Positions 1-6,778 are shown, numbered from the stretch's first letter. The stretch is DNA of 64,000 bases from Candidatus Omnitrophota bacterium (GCA_030691865.1 JAUYDL010000041.1:1-64000), one strand, 5' to 3'. Notes: generated by a model from the sequence alone, not told the origin. Numbers and translations are program-made.

Positions 1-551
1 TCAATCTGTACTCCCAATAAACTCTGATTGCTGTTAACGTAATCAAGGCTTTCCATACGCGAGACCACACCCTGGTTAATAGAAAGTTTGTCACCTCCCA
101 TCGGAAAACCGATTACGGTAACCGTATCCTGAAGGTTAGGCAACTCTCCGATTTCTAAAGGCGAAACCCCATTAAAAAATTCAGGATCTTCCCCTCGCAA
201 GATCGCCAAATCACAATCATTTCCAACCGTCTCAACCTTGGCAAGATACTTTTTCTGGCTAGATTCCCTACGTACTTGTATAAAGGTATTCTGGTTCACT
301 ACATGGGCATTAGTCAAGATACGATTGCCCTGAATAATACATCCGGAGCCGGTTATTTCTTGGACACCTCTGGATTGCCAAGGATTTTTGTAATCTATAG
401 TGTTCCGGGTTGCAAAAATCTTGACCACGGAATCAGTTTTAAAATCCGCCGCAACAACACAGACTAATAGAACCTCAGCGAAGAAAAACATAAATCCGAA
501 AATTATCAATCCCCCTCTCGTTATTATTCGCTTAATCTTGTTCTTATCCAT
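1..551 (-). CDS. Trypsin-like serine protease (HtrA/Deg-like), C-terminus cut by window edge
   Basis: The minus strand is open from an ATG at 551 through the left edge, 183 codons. A GGAGG ribosome-binding site lies a few bases upstream. The N-terminus is Lys/Arg-rich followed by a hydrophobic segment (about residues 10-33), a signal peptide or anchor. The visible protease part has a GSGCII strand, then TNAHVV carrying the catalytic His, then CDLAIL carrying the catalytic Asp, and VIGFPMGG. The Ser motif and any PDZ domain would lie beyond the window. The order His-Asp and the flanking sequences are typical of Deg/HtrA proteases that degrade misfolded envelope proteins. It is the last gene of the leftward series here; the PD-(D/E)XK nuclease gene ends 33 nt upstream. 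Confidence 0.85.
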   Translation of the reverse strand, partial: MDKNKIKRIITRGGLIIFGFMFFFAEVLLVCVVAADFKTDSVVKIFATRNTIDYKNPWQSRGVQEITGSGCIIQGNRILTNAHVVNQNTFIQVRRESSQKKYLAKVETVGNDCDLAILRGEDPEFFNGVSPLEIGELPNLQDTVTVIGFPMGGDKLSINQGVVSRMESLDYVNSNQSLLGVQI

Positions 552-584
552 TACGCCTCCAAACAACTATTAATTGTTTTTTAT

Positions 585-1346
585 TCATTTCTCCTTCTCA
601 ACACTCTTTCTCCCCTGCGCATACTTACAAAAATCGCAATCCTGACCACTTGCCGGTATCGTATCACTCCTTAAGCACTTATGTATATTTAATACTGTGC
701 CTTCTATCCAGCTATCATCCCCGGTATAAGGAATTACCTTAATATCAAAATCTAGCTTAGCCCCAAATATATCCCTATCTATCAACCCGTTACAGTACAC
801 AAAGTATCCGGTTGAAGATACATTAAAACCATTCATCCTAAATAACCATTGATATATCTCCATCTGCCTCTTATAGGAAATCTGCCAATCGGCATTTATG
901 TTAACCTCTTCTTCCTTTGATGTGCTCTTGTAATCTACTATAAATAGCTGGCCATCTGGTGAAACCCAAACATCATCTATCCCACCTGAAAATAAGAGAT
1001 TGGTCGGCGTGTCTAGATATGCAATACCTCCATGTAGCGCATCTCTCCAAATATTCAGCTTCTCATGCTTAAAAGGAACCGCCCTAATACCATTCTTTTC
1101 CATTAAAGGATGAGCTACCTGCTTTTCTCTATAGATATCAAATTCTTTCTTCAATAACTTGTCTACAGCGGAATTTAAGGTAAACGGATACCCGGGCGGC
1201 TGTCCTACGCCTAATCTTCTGTCCAAGTAAAAACAACGAGGACAATTCATGAATAGTTCGATTTTAGAGCGGCTTAGTTTGAATGGAGCCTTGCTTTGCG
1301 GATCGAATAAGTTCTTAGTTTTCCTGCCAGTGTAGTATTTAGACAT
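585..1346 (-). CDS. PD-(D/E)XK family nuclease with Cys pairs (Cas4/RecB-like)
   Basis: A 253-residue protein. The core is readable as GGIDDVW (metal-binding Asp), then FIVDYKS (D-x-K of the PD-(D/E)XK active site), then a QMEIYQWLF helix typical of RecB/Cas4-like nucleases. A CPRC pair near residue 35 and a CDFC pair near residue 240 bracket the domain; in Cas4 and AddB relatives such cysteines hold an iron-sulfur cluster. No cas genes or repeat arrays are nearby, so a CRISPR role is not supported. It lies between the protease and a repeat-rich non-coding stretch. The ATG has a purine-rich AAGAGG just upstream, at rather short spacing. Role: probably DNA repair or defence; the exact substrate is unknown. 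Confidence 0.75.
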   Translation of the reverse strand: MSKYYTGRKTKNLFDPQSKAPFKLSRSKIELFMNCPRCFYLDRRLGVGQPPGYPFTLNSAVDKLLKKEFDIYREKQVAHPLMEKNGIRAVPFKHEKLNIWRDALHGGIAYLDTPTNLLFSGGIDDVWVSPDGQLFIVDYKSTSKEEEVNINADWQISYKRQMEIYQWLFRMNGFNVSSTGYFVYCNGLIDRDIFGAKLDFDIKVIPYTGDDSWIEGTVLNIHKCLRSDTIPASGQDCDFCKYAQGRKSVEKEK

Positions 1347-1392
1347 ATCCTCTTAATTTTGTGGACATCATACTTAATTCGAATTACGTAAT

Positions 1393-1470
1393 GTGTCACC
1401 GGAATTTCCGAAAAGGTACACTTTCCAGCACAGCCGACAGACACTTTCCCGATTGGAACGGAAAGCGTCT
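1393..1470. repeat. Clustered ACACTTTCC repeats, possible relic of an insertion-sequence end
   Basis: Within 80 nt the motif ACACTTTCC occurs twice on the plus strand (1418-1426 and 1441-1449) and once inverted as GGAAAGCGT (1460-1468). The last two form a hairpin with a G-T pair. Multiple short repeats next to a CCGGAATTTCCG box resemble the multi-repeat termini of some IS families such as IS21. No transposase is present, so this is only a possible solo end. A short ORF on the minus strand (1274-1501) covers it but has no coding character. Confidence 0.3.
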
Positions 1471-1496
1471 GCTTATTTGTGCTTATTTGTAAAAAA

Positions 1497-1523
1497 GGCA
1501 ACTCTCAAAAATTGAGGGTTGCC
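1497..1523 (-). terminator. Intrinsic terminator of the restriction-modification operon
   Basis: The sequence GGCAACTCTCAA / TTGAGGGTTGCC forms a 12-bp stem with one G-T type mismatch and a very short loop. On the minus strand it is followed by a run of six T, as expected for Rho-independent termination of transcripts coming from the restriction-modification genes to the right. Confidence 0.7.
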
Positions 1524-1799
1524 TTAATTTTTATTATATGAATTTCATTTACTGCCTCTTTATATTAAATTTATTCTACACCCCTTCCTTACCATTGTAA
1601 ATCATTTTTTAGTCACCTTGTTATATATATAACAAGAGGTAATCCCTATGAGGCGGCCCAGAAATATGGCGCGTCAGAAAGCCTCTCTGTATAGAGGTAG
1701 GATGTAAATTTAAAACAATTGTATTGAACTATACCCCATAAAATCTATTTTAAAAATTAGAAAAAGTACGCTGTCTAAATTATTTCGGAAGGTATCTGC
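1524..1799. other. Non-coding stretch with a 20-bp perfect palindrome and a 19-codon mini-ORF
   Basis: No convincing gene fills this gap. It holds a perfect AT-rich palindrome at 1617-1636 (half-site CTTGTTATAT). Immediately after it, an AGAGG-preceded ATG opens a plus-strand ORF of 19 codons (1648-1707) beginning MRRPRNMARQKASLYRG. The mini-ORF is basic and vaguely like the N-terminus of REP-associated transposases, but too short to assign. A small hairpin with CCTCT/AGAGG arms lies within it. Confidence 0.4.
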
Positions 1800-2324
1800 T
1801 TATTTTTGTGGCAAGCCTAAAAAATCTAACGGTAATTCATAAAAGAAATAATAACATCCAACAAAGTTAACATATTTTAAAACATCTTTGTATACATCTT
1901 TTTTAAACCAATCACTCAGAATATATACATATTTAACTGATATTCCTAGCGGGGCGAGTAGTTTATTATATTGCTTATTCTTGAAGTCACAAGTCTGAAG
2001 CTTTTCATCTACAGAACCCGCTACTTCTTGAAATTTAATTTCGATAATATAAAGTGTCTTGCCAGCTAAAATTAAGATTGCTTCATCGGGTAATAATTTT
2101 TTAGAAATTATTACCGAATAATCGATGTTATTTGGCTCAAGTAAATTTTTATATAATTTATTTTTTCCATAAAACTCTGCGACTTTCCCCTTGTTAAAAT
2201 AAACAATATCTTCTTCAACGCTATAACCGGGTAAGGATGCTAATAGGCTCTTCATCGCTACTCTAGACTCAAATCTTAATCCAGAATGAGCGGTTTTTGC
2301 TCCACCTTTACCACCCTTAATCAT
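1800..2324 (-). CDS. Type II restriction endonuclease, PD-(D/E)XK fold
   Basis: A 174-residue protein beginning with the Gly/Lys-rich segment GGKGGAKTAHSGLRFE, shared by a group of type II restriction enzymes. The catalytic signature is visible as LPDEAILIL (Pro79-Asp80) followed by LYIIEIK (Glu95-x-Lys97) in the PD-(D/E)XK arrangement; GSVDEKLQTCDFK follows at about 103. It is the last gene of an operon with a DNA methylase at 3401-4279 and overlaps the preceding gene by 8 nt, so the two are translationally coupled. The expected role is cleavage of DNA unmethylated at the partner enzyme's site. The recognition sequence cannot be read from the sequence. Confidence 0.78.
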   Translation of the reverse strand: MIKGGKGGAKTAHSGLRFESRVAMKSLLASLPGYSVEEDIVYFNKGKVAEFYGKNKLYKNLLEPNNIDYSVIISKKLLPDEAILILAGKTLYIIEIKFQEVAGSVDEKLQTCDFKNKQYNKLLAPLGISVKYVYILSDWFKKDVYKDVLKYVNFVGCYYFFYELPLDFLGLPQK

Positions 2325-2928
2325 TTTTTTCCAAAAAAGACTTCTTCAATTTTTCTTTAAGATCTAAGATTCCGTCTCCGGTTTTTACCCAATCATCATC
2401 TAACTTTTTCCAGCCTTCCCAAGACATAGCCCTCCCCTTATATTTAGGAGGAGGATAATTACAATCCTCTTGCCCCCATATCCATTTATAAACCTTGAGA
2501 AGAACCTCCGGGCTCTCTCCACAAGGATTTATTATCTTAATCTTGCTAAGAATATCATCCGGCTCTTCTCCATTATAGACCTTCTCTAATGCCTCAATCA
2601 TTATAAGTGTTTCCTTAGGATTACATATAGCTTTATCTCTTAAATCGTTAGAAATATTAGCGTGAGATATTAGCCAAAGAGATTCTTCGTTTGGATTATA
2701 AACCCACACCATAAAATCATCTCTTTTTATTGTACCAAAGCTAAATTTACCACCCGGCTTAGTAACAACTATTTTCCTCCCATCCGAGACTTGCTCCACT
2801 TCATATCCTCTGTACTTTATTTTTTCTAAAGCCTCTTGGAACTTATCTTTTGGTTGATTTTTTATCTTTAAATCAGATAAATCAATTGAATGTTTATAAA
2901 TATTAATTCTTGCTTTTTTCTTTGCCAT
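2317..2928 (-). CDS. Unrecognised protein of the restriction-modification operon
   Basis: A 203-residue soluble protein with a basic N-terminus (MAKKKARINIYK) and no membrane segment or signal peptide. I do not recognise a family. Visible traits are a basic, strand-rich part around GGRKIVVTKPGGKFSFGTIKR-like residues, a Trp-rich C-terminal half (WLISH, KWIWG, MSWEGW) and a Lys-rich tail. It overlaps the endonuclease start by 8 nt and lies between that gene and the ADP-ribosyltransferase-like gene, so it is very probably part of the same system. It could be a second endonuclease subunit or a DNA-recognition or control protein. A short ORF upstream (2953-3006) may be a relic of a longer N-terminus. 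Confidence 0.65.
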   Translation of the reverse strand: MAKKKARINIYKHSIDLSDLKIKNQPKDKFQEALEKIKYRGYEVEQVSDGRKIVVTKPGGKFSFGTIKRDDFMVWVYNPNEESLWLISHANISNDLRDKAICNPKETLIMIEALEKVYNGEEPDDILSKIKIINPCGESPEVLLKVYKWIWGQEDCNYPPPKYKGRAMSWEGWKKLDDDWVKTGDGILDLKEKLKKSFLEKND

Positions 2929-2952
2929 ATTTAATGGTGTCGAATTCGTCTT

Positions 2953-3006
2953 TAAGACTTTACTCTTTCATCAAAAATCTTCTTCCAAGATTTACTGTTT
3001 GCCATA
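2953..3006 (-). pseudogene. 17-codon ORF resembling the N-terminus of a type II restriction enzyme
   Basis: An ATG at 3006 opens the peptide MANSKSWKKIFDERVKS and then stops. The pattern MANxKSWxKIFDD is, from memory, a frequent N-terminus in type II restriction enzymes, so this may be the stub of a decayed gene or a leader peptide. The next gene begins 24 nt downstream in another frame. No ribosome-binding site is evident. Confidence 0.3.
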
Positions 3007-3015
3007 TTTTATAAA

Positions 3016-3414
3016 TTAAATTATTACTAAAGCTTCTTTATCGTCTATTTTGTAATCGTACCCTAAAAAAATCTTTTCATCCTTATTTAGTAGAGTAGTG
3101 TCTAATAAAATATTTTCTGCTTTAAACGTTTTTTCTATTACTTTACCGCCAATTTCTTTGGCATATCGGGATGCAACTTCCTTCTTATAAGTCCAGCTTT
3201 CTAAGCCTATATAATTTTCTCCATTATATTTATTAATTCCTCGATACAGCTTAACTGATTCTTTTTTCTTAAATTGAGATAAAAAATCAATTATCTTTTT
3301 GTCTGGATATTTGATGGGAGCTTCAAAAGCAGATTTATGAAAATACTCATCTGTCCAAGAAGAAACATAGGCTGGAATTTCCATTTTAGAGGACATGTTT
3401 TTAATGTTTCCCAT
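3016..3414 (-). CDS. ADP-ribosyltransferase-like protein inside the restriction-modification operon
   Basis: A 132-residue protein with the layout of an R-S-E mono-ADP-ribosyltransferase: VKLYRGI (Arg58), then LESWTYKKEVASRYA (Ser73-Trp-Thr, the NAD-binding STS-like strand followed by an A-x-x-Y/F-A helix), and DDKEALVII (Glu127, in the place of the catalytic Glu strand). The first 50 residues are helical and hydrophilic. It overlaps the end of the methylase gene by 14 nt, so it is made with it. Toxins and phage Alt-type enzymes share this fold. In this setting it may be an effector or anti-phage component. The family call rests on motif order only; the catalytic Glu is the weakest element. 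Confidence 0.5.
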   Translation of the reverse strand: MGNIKNMSSKMEIPAYVSSWTDEYFHKSAFEAPIKYPDKKIIDFLSQFKKKESVKLYRGINKYNGENYIGLESWTYKKEVASRYAKEIGGKVIEKTFKAENILLDTTLLNKDEKIFLGYDYKIDDKEALVII

Positions 3415-4279
3415 CTAATTCCTTAAGCCTCTTTATTGAAGTCTTCAGGTATTCCTCTTCCAACTCAACTCCTATAAACTGCCTCTTCTCTTTAACTGCC
3501 ACAACGCCGGTGGTAGAGCTTCCAGCAAAAGGATCTAAAACTATATCCCCCTGTCTTGTTGAAGCCAACACAATTCTATCCAATAATTCTATTGGTTTTT
3601 GTGTAGGATGCTTACCATATATTTTCTCTGCAAAACCTGGGGCTTTAATCGACCAAAGACTAAGCATTTGTTTATTATTATTCATTTTTCTCATTAAGTC
3701 ATAATCAAAATAATGCTTGCTGTATTTATTTTTCGCAGCCCAGAGAATAGTTTCGGTGGAATGCGTAAAATAGCGGCAGCTTAAATTTGGCGGAGGATTT
3801 ACTTTAAACCAAGCAATGTCATTTAATATTTTATAACCTAAAGTTTGCATTGCCGAGCCTACGGTATAGATGATGTGTGACGTACCAGAGACCCAAATAG
3901 TTCCATTAGGTGTCAAAACCCTCTGACATTCCCTTAGCCATCTTTGCGTAAAAATGTAGTTTCCTTCTACTCCTTTAGACTCATCCCACTTACCTTTATT
4001 TACAGAAACCATTTTACCAGCATGACAGGTGAAACCACCATTAGATAAAAAATATGGCGGATCCGCAAAGATCATATCAATGGAGTTTTCAGGAAGATTG
4101 GGAAGAATGTCAAAACAATTCGCCTTAAATAAAGCAATATTGCGCTTCGTATCTTCAAAATACGGCTTTTGGGGGATATTTTTAAACAGATGAAGAATAT
4201 TCTTCTTACGGATTACTTTTTCTTGAGTAATGGTAGGCATATAAGTGAGAAGCTGAACTTTTACTGCTTGATTTTCCAT
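3401..4279 (-). CDS. DNA adenine methyltransferase, beta class, DpnA-like
   Basis: A 292-residue methylase. Motif IV, DPPY, lies at 73-76 inside IFADPPYFLSNGG, followed by the characteristic GKMVSVNKGKWD segment of DpnA/MboI-type second methylases. The SAM-binding motif I, DPFAGSSTTG, comes late (249-258), which makes it beta class (N6-adenine or N4-cytosine). HPTQKP, just before motif I, is typical. DpnA relatives modify GATC, but close homologues recognise other sites, so the target is uncertain. It is the first gene of a four-gene operon ending in the nuclease at 1800. AGGAGG lies nine bases before the ATG. Its role is to protect host DNA from the partner nuclease. Confidence 0.88.
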   Translation of the reverse strand: MENQAVKVQLLTYMPTITQEKVIRKKNILHLFKNIPQKPYFEDTKRNIALFKANCFDILPNLPENSIDMIFADPPYFLSNGGFTCHAGKMVSVNKGKWDESKGVEGNYIFTQRWLRECQRVLTPNGTIWVSGTSHIIYTVGSAMQTLGYKILNDIAWFKVNPPPNLSCRYFTHSTETILWAAKNKYSKHYFDYDLMRKMNNNKQMLSLWSIKAPGFAEKIYGKHPTQKPIELLDRIVLASTRQGDIVLDPFAGSSTTGVVAVKEKRQFIGVELEEEYLKTSIKRLKELDGKH

Positions 4280-4299
4280 ATTTTACCACCTCCTACTAT

Positions 4300-4330
4300 A
4301 ATTGACGTAGAGAGTTGGTAAAATCTAACA
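4300..4330 (-). promoter_or_regulatory. Possible promoter of the restriction-modification operon
   Basis: On the minus strand a TTTACC box, 16 nt and TATAGT precede the methylase ATG. The -10 lies directly before the AGGAGG ribosome-binding site, giving a very short leader. The -35 matches the sigma-70 consensus only partly. Confidence 0.4.
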
Positions 4331-4394
4331 TAAATTTTTTAATCTACCTCAGTCCCCTCCCACCTTTTATTCTGGGCAAACTTAAAATGTATAT

Positions 4395-4462
4395 CTAGCG
4401 GGTGGCGCGAGGATGCTTCGAGGCAAATTTGCCGAGAAGCGCCCCGCGACAGGACCCGCTAG
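4395..4462 (-). repeat. Structured element family C, copy 1 (three stacked stems)
   Basis: Read as RNA from the minus strand, this starts 5 nt after the nrdR stop codon. It folds into an outer stem CTAGCGGGT/ACCCGCTAG, a middle stem CGCGGGG/CCTCGCG, then GCTTC/GAAGC and an apical palindrome GGCAAATTTGCC. A second copy at 48605-48671 has the same architecture with compensatory changes (GCCTC/GAGGC and GCCAAATTTGGC). Both copies sit immediately downstream of a gene's stop codon, so they could protect or end mRNA 3' ends, although no U-run follows. Confidence 0.75.
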
Positions 4463-4466
4463 TTGT

Positions 4467-4934
4467 TTACTTCTTTTTCTTATCTTTACCCAGAATATCC
4501 TTTAACTCCACCAAGAATTGCCCCACATCTTTAAACTGTCGATATACTGAAGCAAAGCGCACATAGGCCACATCGTCAATTAATTTTAACCTCTCCATTA
4601 CCAATTCGCCTATCCGGCTGGCCAAAACCTCCCGATCGCTTTTTTTCTGGATGGAGTGCTCAACCTGGGTGACCACATCCTCCATCTTCTCCACGCTCAC
4701 CGGCCTCTTCTCACAAGCCCGGATAATCCCGGCTAGAACTTTTTTACGATCCCAAGTCTCCCGGCGCCCATCCTTCTTAATCACCAGCAAAGAAACCTCT
4801 TCCACGTATTCATAGGTAGTAAACCGCTTGCCGCACTTTAAACATTCTCTTCTGCGCCTGACGGCTGACTCTTCGGCTGTAGCGCGGGAATCCACCACTT
4901 TATCTTCTTTATACCCGCAAGACGGACATCTCAT
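4467..4934 (-). CDS. nrdR: Transcriptional repressor NrdR of ribonucleotide reductase genes
   Basis: A 155-residue protein of the usual NrdR length. The N-terminal zinc ribbon reads MRCPSCG ... CLKCGKRFTT, followed by the basic DSR...RRRRE stretch. Then comes the ATP-cone domain (about 49-139: KKDGRRETWDRKKV, then VAYVRFASVYRQF). NrdR senses dATP/ATP and represses nrd operons through NrdR boxes. It is the distal gene after the dCMP deaminase, and its ATG overlaps the stop of a 26-codon ORF by 4 nt (ATGA). Its ribosome-binding site AAGGTG lies in one arm of a 12-bp inverted repeat, so initiation may depend on translation of the small ORF. Confidence 0.96.
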   Translation of the reverse strand: MRCPSCGYKEDKVVDSRATAEESAVRRRRECLKCGKRFTTYEYVEEVSLLVIKKDGRRETWDRKKVLAGIIRACEKRPVSVEKMEDVVTQVEHSIQKKSDREVLASRIGELVMERLKLIDDVAYVRFASVYRQFKDVGQFLVELKDILGKDKKKK

Positions 4935-5011
4935 CCCGCACCTTCTTTCTTATTTAATTTATTAAACCACATGACTTTAATAGTTGAATATATAGAAGGT
5001 GCGGGGCTCAT
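4931..5011 (-). CDS. Small ORF of 26 codons, copy 1 of a duplicated coupled ORF
   Basis: The ATG at 5011 overlaps the stop of the dCMP deaminase gene (ATGA), and its own TGA overlaps the nrdR ATG (ATGA). The peptide begins MSPAPSIYSTIK and ends WFNKLNKKEGAG. A near-identical ORF precedes the nucleotidyltransferase gene at 59418-59498. The same DNA carries a perfect 12-bp terminal inverted repeat (4935-4946 and 4994-5005, CCCGCACCTTCT/AGAAGGTGCGGG) whose promoter-distal arm contains the nrdR ribosome-binding site. It could be a real microprotein, a coupling or leader peptide, or a palindromic repeat that happens to stay open. The double 4-nt coupling favours translation. Function unknown. Confidence 0.5.
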   Translation of the reverse strand: MSPAPSIYSTIKVMWFNKLNKKEGAG

Positions 5012-5469
5012 ATTTTCCTTATTTTAATTTTTGCCTGCTTTAAAAATTCCATGGCCAACTTATCCGGATAACCTCGCGCAATGACAATCTCTTTTATCCC
5101 GGCATTAATCAGCATTTTAGCGCAAATCACACATGGCTGATTAGTAGCGTATAATGTGGCACCCTTAACGCTAATGCCGTGCAAAGATGACTGAATAAGC
5201 GCGTTCTGCTCGGCATGCAGGGCGCGGCATAATTCATGGCGCTCTCCCGAAGGGATTTTTAATTTTAGGCGAAGACAACCAATTTCCACGCAGTGTTTTA
5301 AACCGCTGGGAGCACCGTTGTAACCGGTAGCCAAAATTCTTTTCTCCCTGACTAAAACTGCCCCCACGCTGCGGCGCAGACAGGTAGATCTCTTGGCAAC
5401 TAACCCTGCCATCTCTAAAAAATATTCATCCCAGCTTGGACGCTTATCTGCAGGTATTTTCTTTTTCAA
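5008..5469 (-). CDS. comEB: dCMP deaminase / ComEB-like deoxycytidylate deaminase
   Basis: A 153-residue zinc deaminase. The catalytic motif is LHAEQNAL (zinc His, proton-shuttling Glu), with the two zinc Cys in QPCVICAK. The extra loop with CVEIGC / CRALHAE is typical of dCMP deaminases, in which a further metal can be held. It converts dCMP to dUMP for thymidylate synthesis, which fits its position between glyA (one-carbon supply) and nrdR (dNTP control). It starts 2 nt after the glyA stop and overlaps the small ORF by 4 nt, so it belongs to one operon. A competence role as for Bacillus comEB is not implied. Confidence 0.9.
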   Translation of the reverse strand: MKKKIPADKRPSWDEYFLEMAGLVAKRSTCLRRSVGAVLVREKRILATGYNGAPSGLKHCVEIGCLRLKLKIPSGERHELCRALHAEQNALIQSSLHGISVKGATLYATNQPCVICAKMLINAGIKEIVIARGYPDKLAMEFLKQAKIKIRKI

Positions 5470-5471
5470 TT

Positions 5472-6719
5472 TTATTTTAATAGCTCCGTATATAATGGAA
5501 ATTTCTTGGTTAGGACAATTACCTCTTTTTTAATCTGCGTTAATTTTTCCGGGCTACCCGGATTTTCCAGCGCATCGTTAATTAGCCCGGCAATCTGGCG
5601 CATCTGGGGCTCTTTCATGTTACGGGTACTTACCGCCGCAGTTCCCAGGCGGATACCGCTGGTAACTGTCGGGCTCTTTAAATCAAAAGGAATAAGATTC
5701 TTATTCACCGTAATATTAACTTCACCCAGAATTTTTGAGGCATCGCTGCCTGTAACATTCTTGGCATTTAAATCTACCAGTATTAAATGCGTATCCGTGC
5801 CTCCGGAAACAATGCGAAAACCTTTTTTCTCTAAGGCCCCGGCTAACTCTACGGCATTTTTCATCAACTGCATCTGATACTGTTTAAACTCCTCAGTCAT
5901 CGCCTCGCCAAAGGCTACGGCCTTAGCGGCAATCACATGCATCAATGCCCCGCCCTGAATTCCGGGAAAAATCTGGCTATCAATCTTTTTAGCAAACTCT
6001 TTTTTACACAAGATAAACCCGCCGCGCGGGCCGCGTAAAGTCTTATGGGTGGTGGAGCTGACAAACTCCGCATAAGGCACCGGCGATGGATGCAAACCGG
6101 CTGCCACTAGCCCCGCGATATGCGCCATATCCACAAATAGATATGCTCCCACAGTATCAGCAATCTGGCGGAATTTTTTAAAATCAATCGTCCGGGGATA
6201 TGCCGAAGCCCCGGCCAAAATCATCTTGGGCTTATGGATTTTGGCTAATTCCAGGATAACCTCATAATCCAGGCTTTCAGTTTTTCTATCTACGCCATAA
6301 CCAACCATTTTAAAAAATCTTCCGGAAAAATTATGCGGATGGCCGTGAGTGAGGTGGCCTCCTGCGGCTAGATCCATGGCCAAAACAGTATCTCCCGGAT
6401 TAACCGCCGCAAAATATACCGCCATATTGGCCTGTGAACCGGAATGCGGCTGGACATTGACATGCTCTGCGCCAAAGATGCTCTTGGCCCGCTGGATTGC
6501 CAGGCTCTCCACAATATCCACATATTCGCATCCGCCATACCAACGTTTACCAGGATACCCTTCGGCATATTTATTCGTTAGCACTGAACCCTGCGCCTCT
6601 AAAACTGCCAAAGAAGCGAAATTCTCCGAGGCGATAAGCTCTAGATTATCATTCTGACGCCTTAATTCTTTTTGAATCGCGGCAAAAATCTCCGGGTCTG
6701 TTTGTTTTAAATGTTTCAC
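5472..6719 (-). CDS. glyA: Serine hydroxymethyltransferase
   Basis: A 415-residue PLP enzyme converting serine and tetrahydrofolate to glycine and methylene-THF. Visible family marks are ASENFAS, NKYAEGYPGKRWYGG, VNVQPHSGSQAN, the PLP region VDMAHIAGLVAAG, and STTHKTLRGPRGG with the Schiff-base Lys. I place the start at the GTG at 6719, because AAGGAG lies nine bases upstream. An in-frame TTG at 6728 lies right against that site and cannot use it. The upstream junction with rpiB carries a double-hairpin repeat. rpiB-glyA adjacency recalls the Bacillus ywlC-ywlE-rpiB-glyA order. Confidence 0.97.
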   Translation of the reverse strand: MKHLKQTDPEIFAAIQKELRRQNDNLELIASENFASLAVLEAQGSVLTNKYAEGYPGKRWYGGCEYVDIVESLAIQRAKSIFGAEHVNVQPHSGSQANMAVYFAAVNPGDTVLAMDLAAGGHLTHGHPHNFSGRFFKMVGYGVDRKTESLDYEVILELAKIHKPKMILAGASAYPRTIDFKKFRQIADTVGAYLFVDMAHIAGLVAAGLHPSPVPYAEFVSSTTHKTLRGPRGGFILCKKEFAKKIDSQIFPGIQGGALMHVIAAKAVAFGEAMTEEFKQYQMQLMKNAVELAGALEKKGFRIVSGGTDTHLILVDLNAKNVTGSDASKILGEVNITVNKNLIPFDLKSPTVTSGIRLGTAAVSTRNMKEPQMRQIAGLINDALENPGSPEKLTQIKKEVIVLTKKFPLYTELLK

Positions 6720-6732
6720 TTTGCACAACTCC

Positions 6733-6778
6733 TTGTCTACCTAGACAACACCGACGCAATACCGCTTAGCGTCGGGTG
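6733..6778 (-). repeat. Intercistronic double-hairpin repeat (family A), rpiB-glyA junction
   Basis: It consists of a TTGTCTACCTAGACAA palindrome (6733-6748) next to a CACCGACGC/GCGTCGGGTG hairpin (6749-6778). On the minus strand the GC-rich hairpin comes first and supplies the rpiB stop codon (CGC TAA); the second hairpin ends against the AAGGAG of glyA. Related copies lie at 15581-15662, 18162-18207 and 25781-25826. Confidence 0.75.

Noticed and set aside
276..467. Plus-strand frame at the left edge
   Set aside because: It is a shadow of the protease gene on the minus strand, whose catalytic motifs are clear.
585..1346. CRISPR-associated Cas4
   Set aside because: The nuclease has Cas4-like Cys and core motifs, but there are no cas genes or repeat-spacer arrays anywhere in the window.
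1274..1501. A 75-codon minus-strand frame
   Set aside because: It overlaps the nuclease gene and reads through a repeat cluster and terminator; there is no ribosome-binding site or protein-like pattern.
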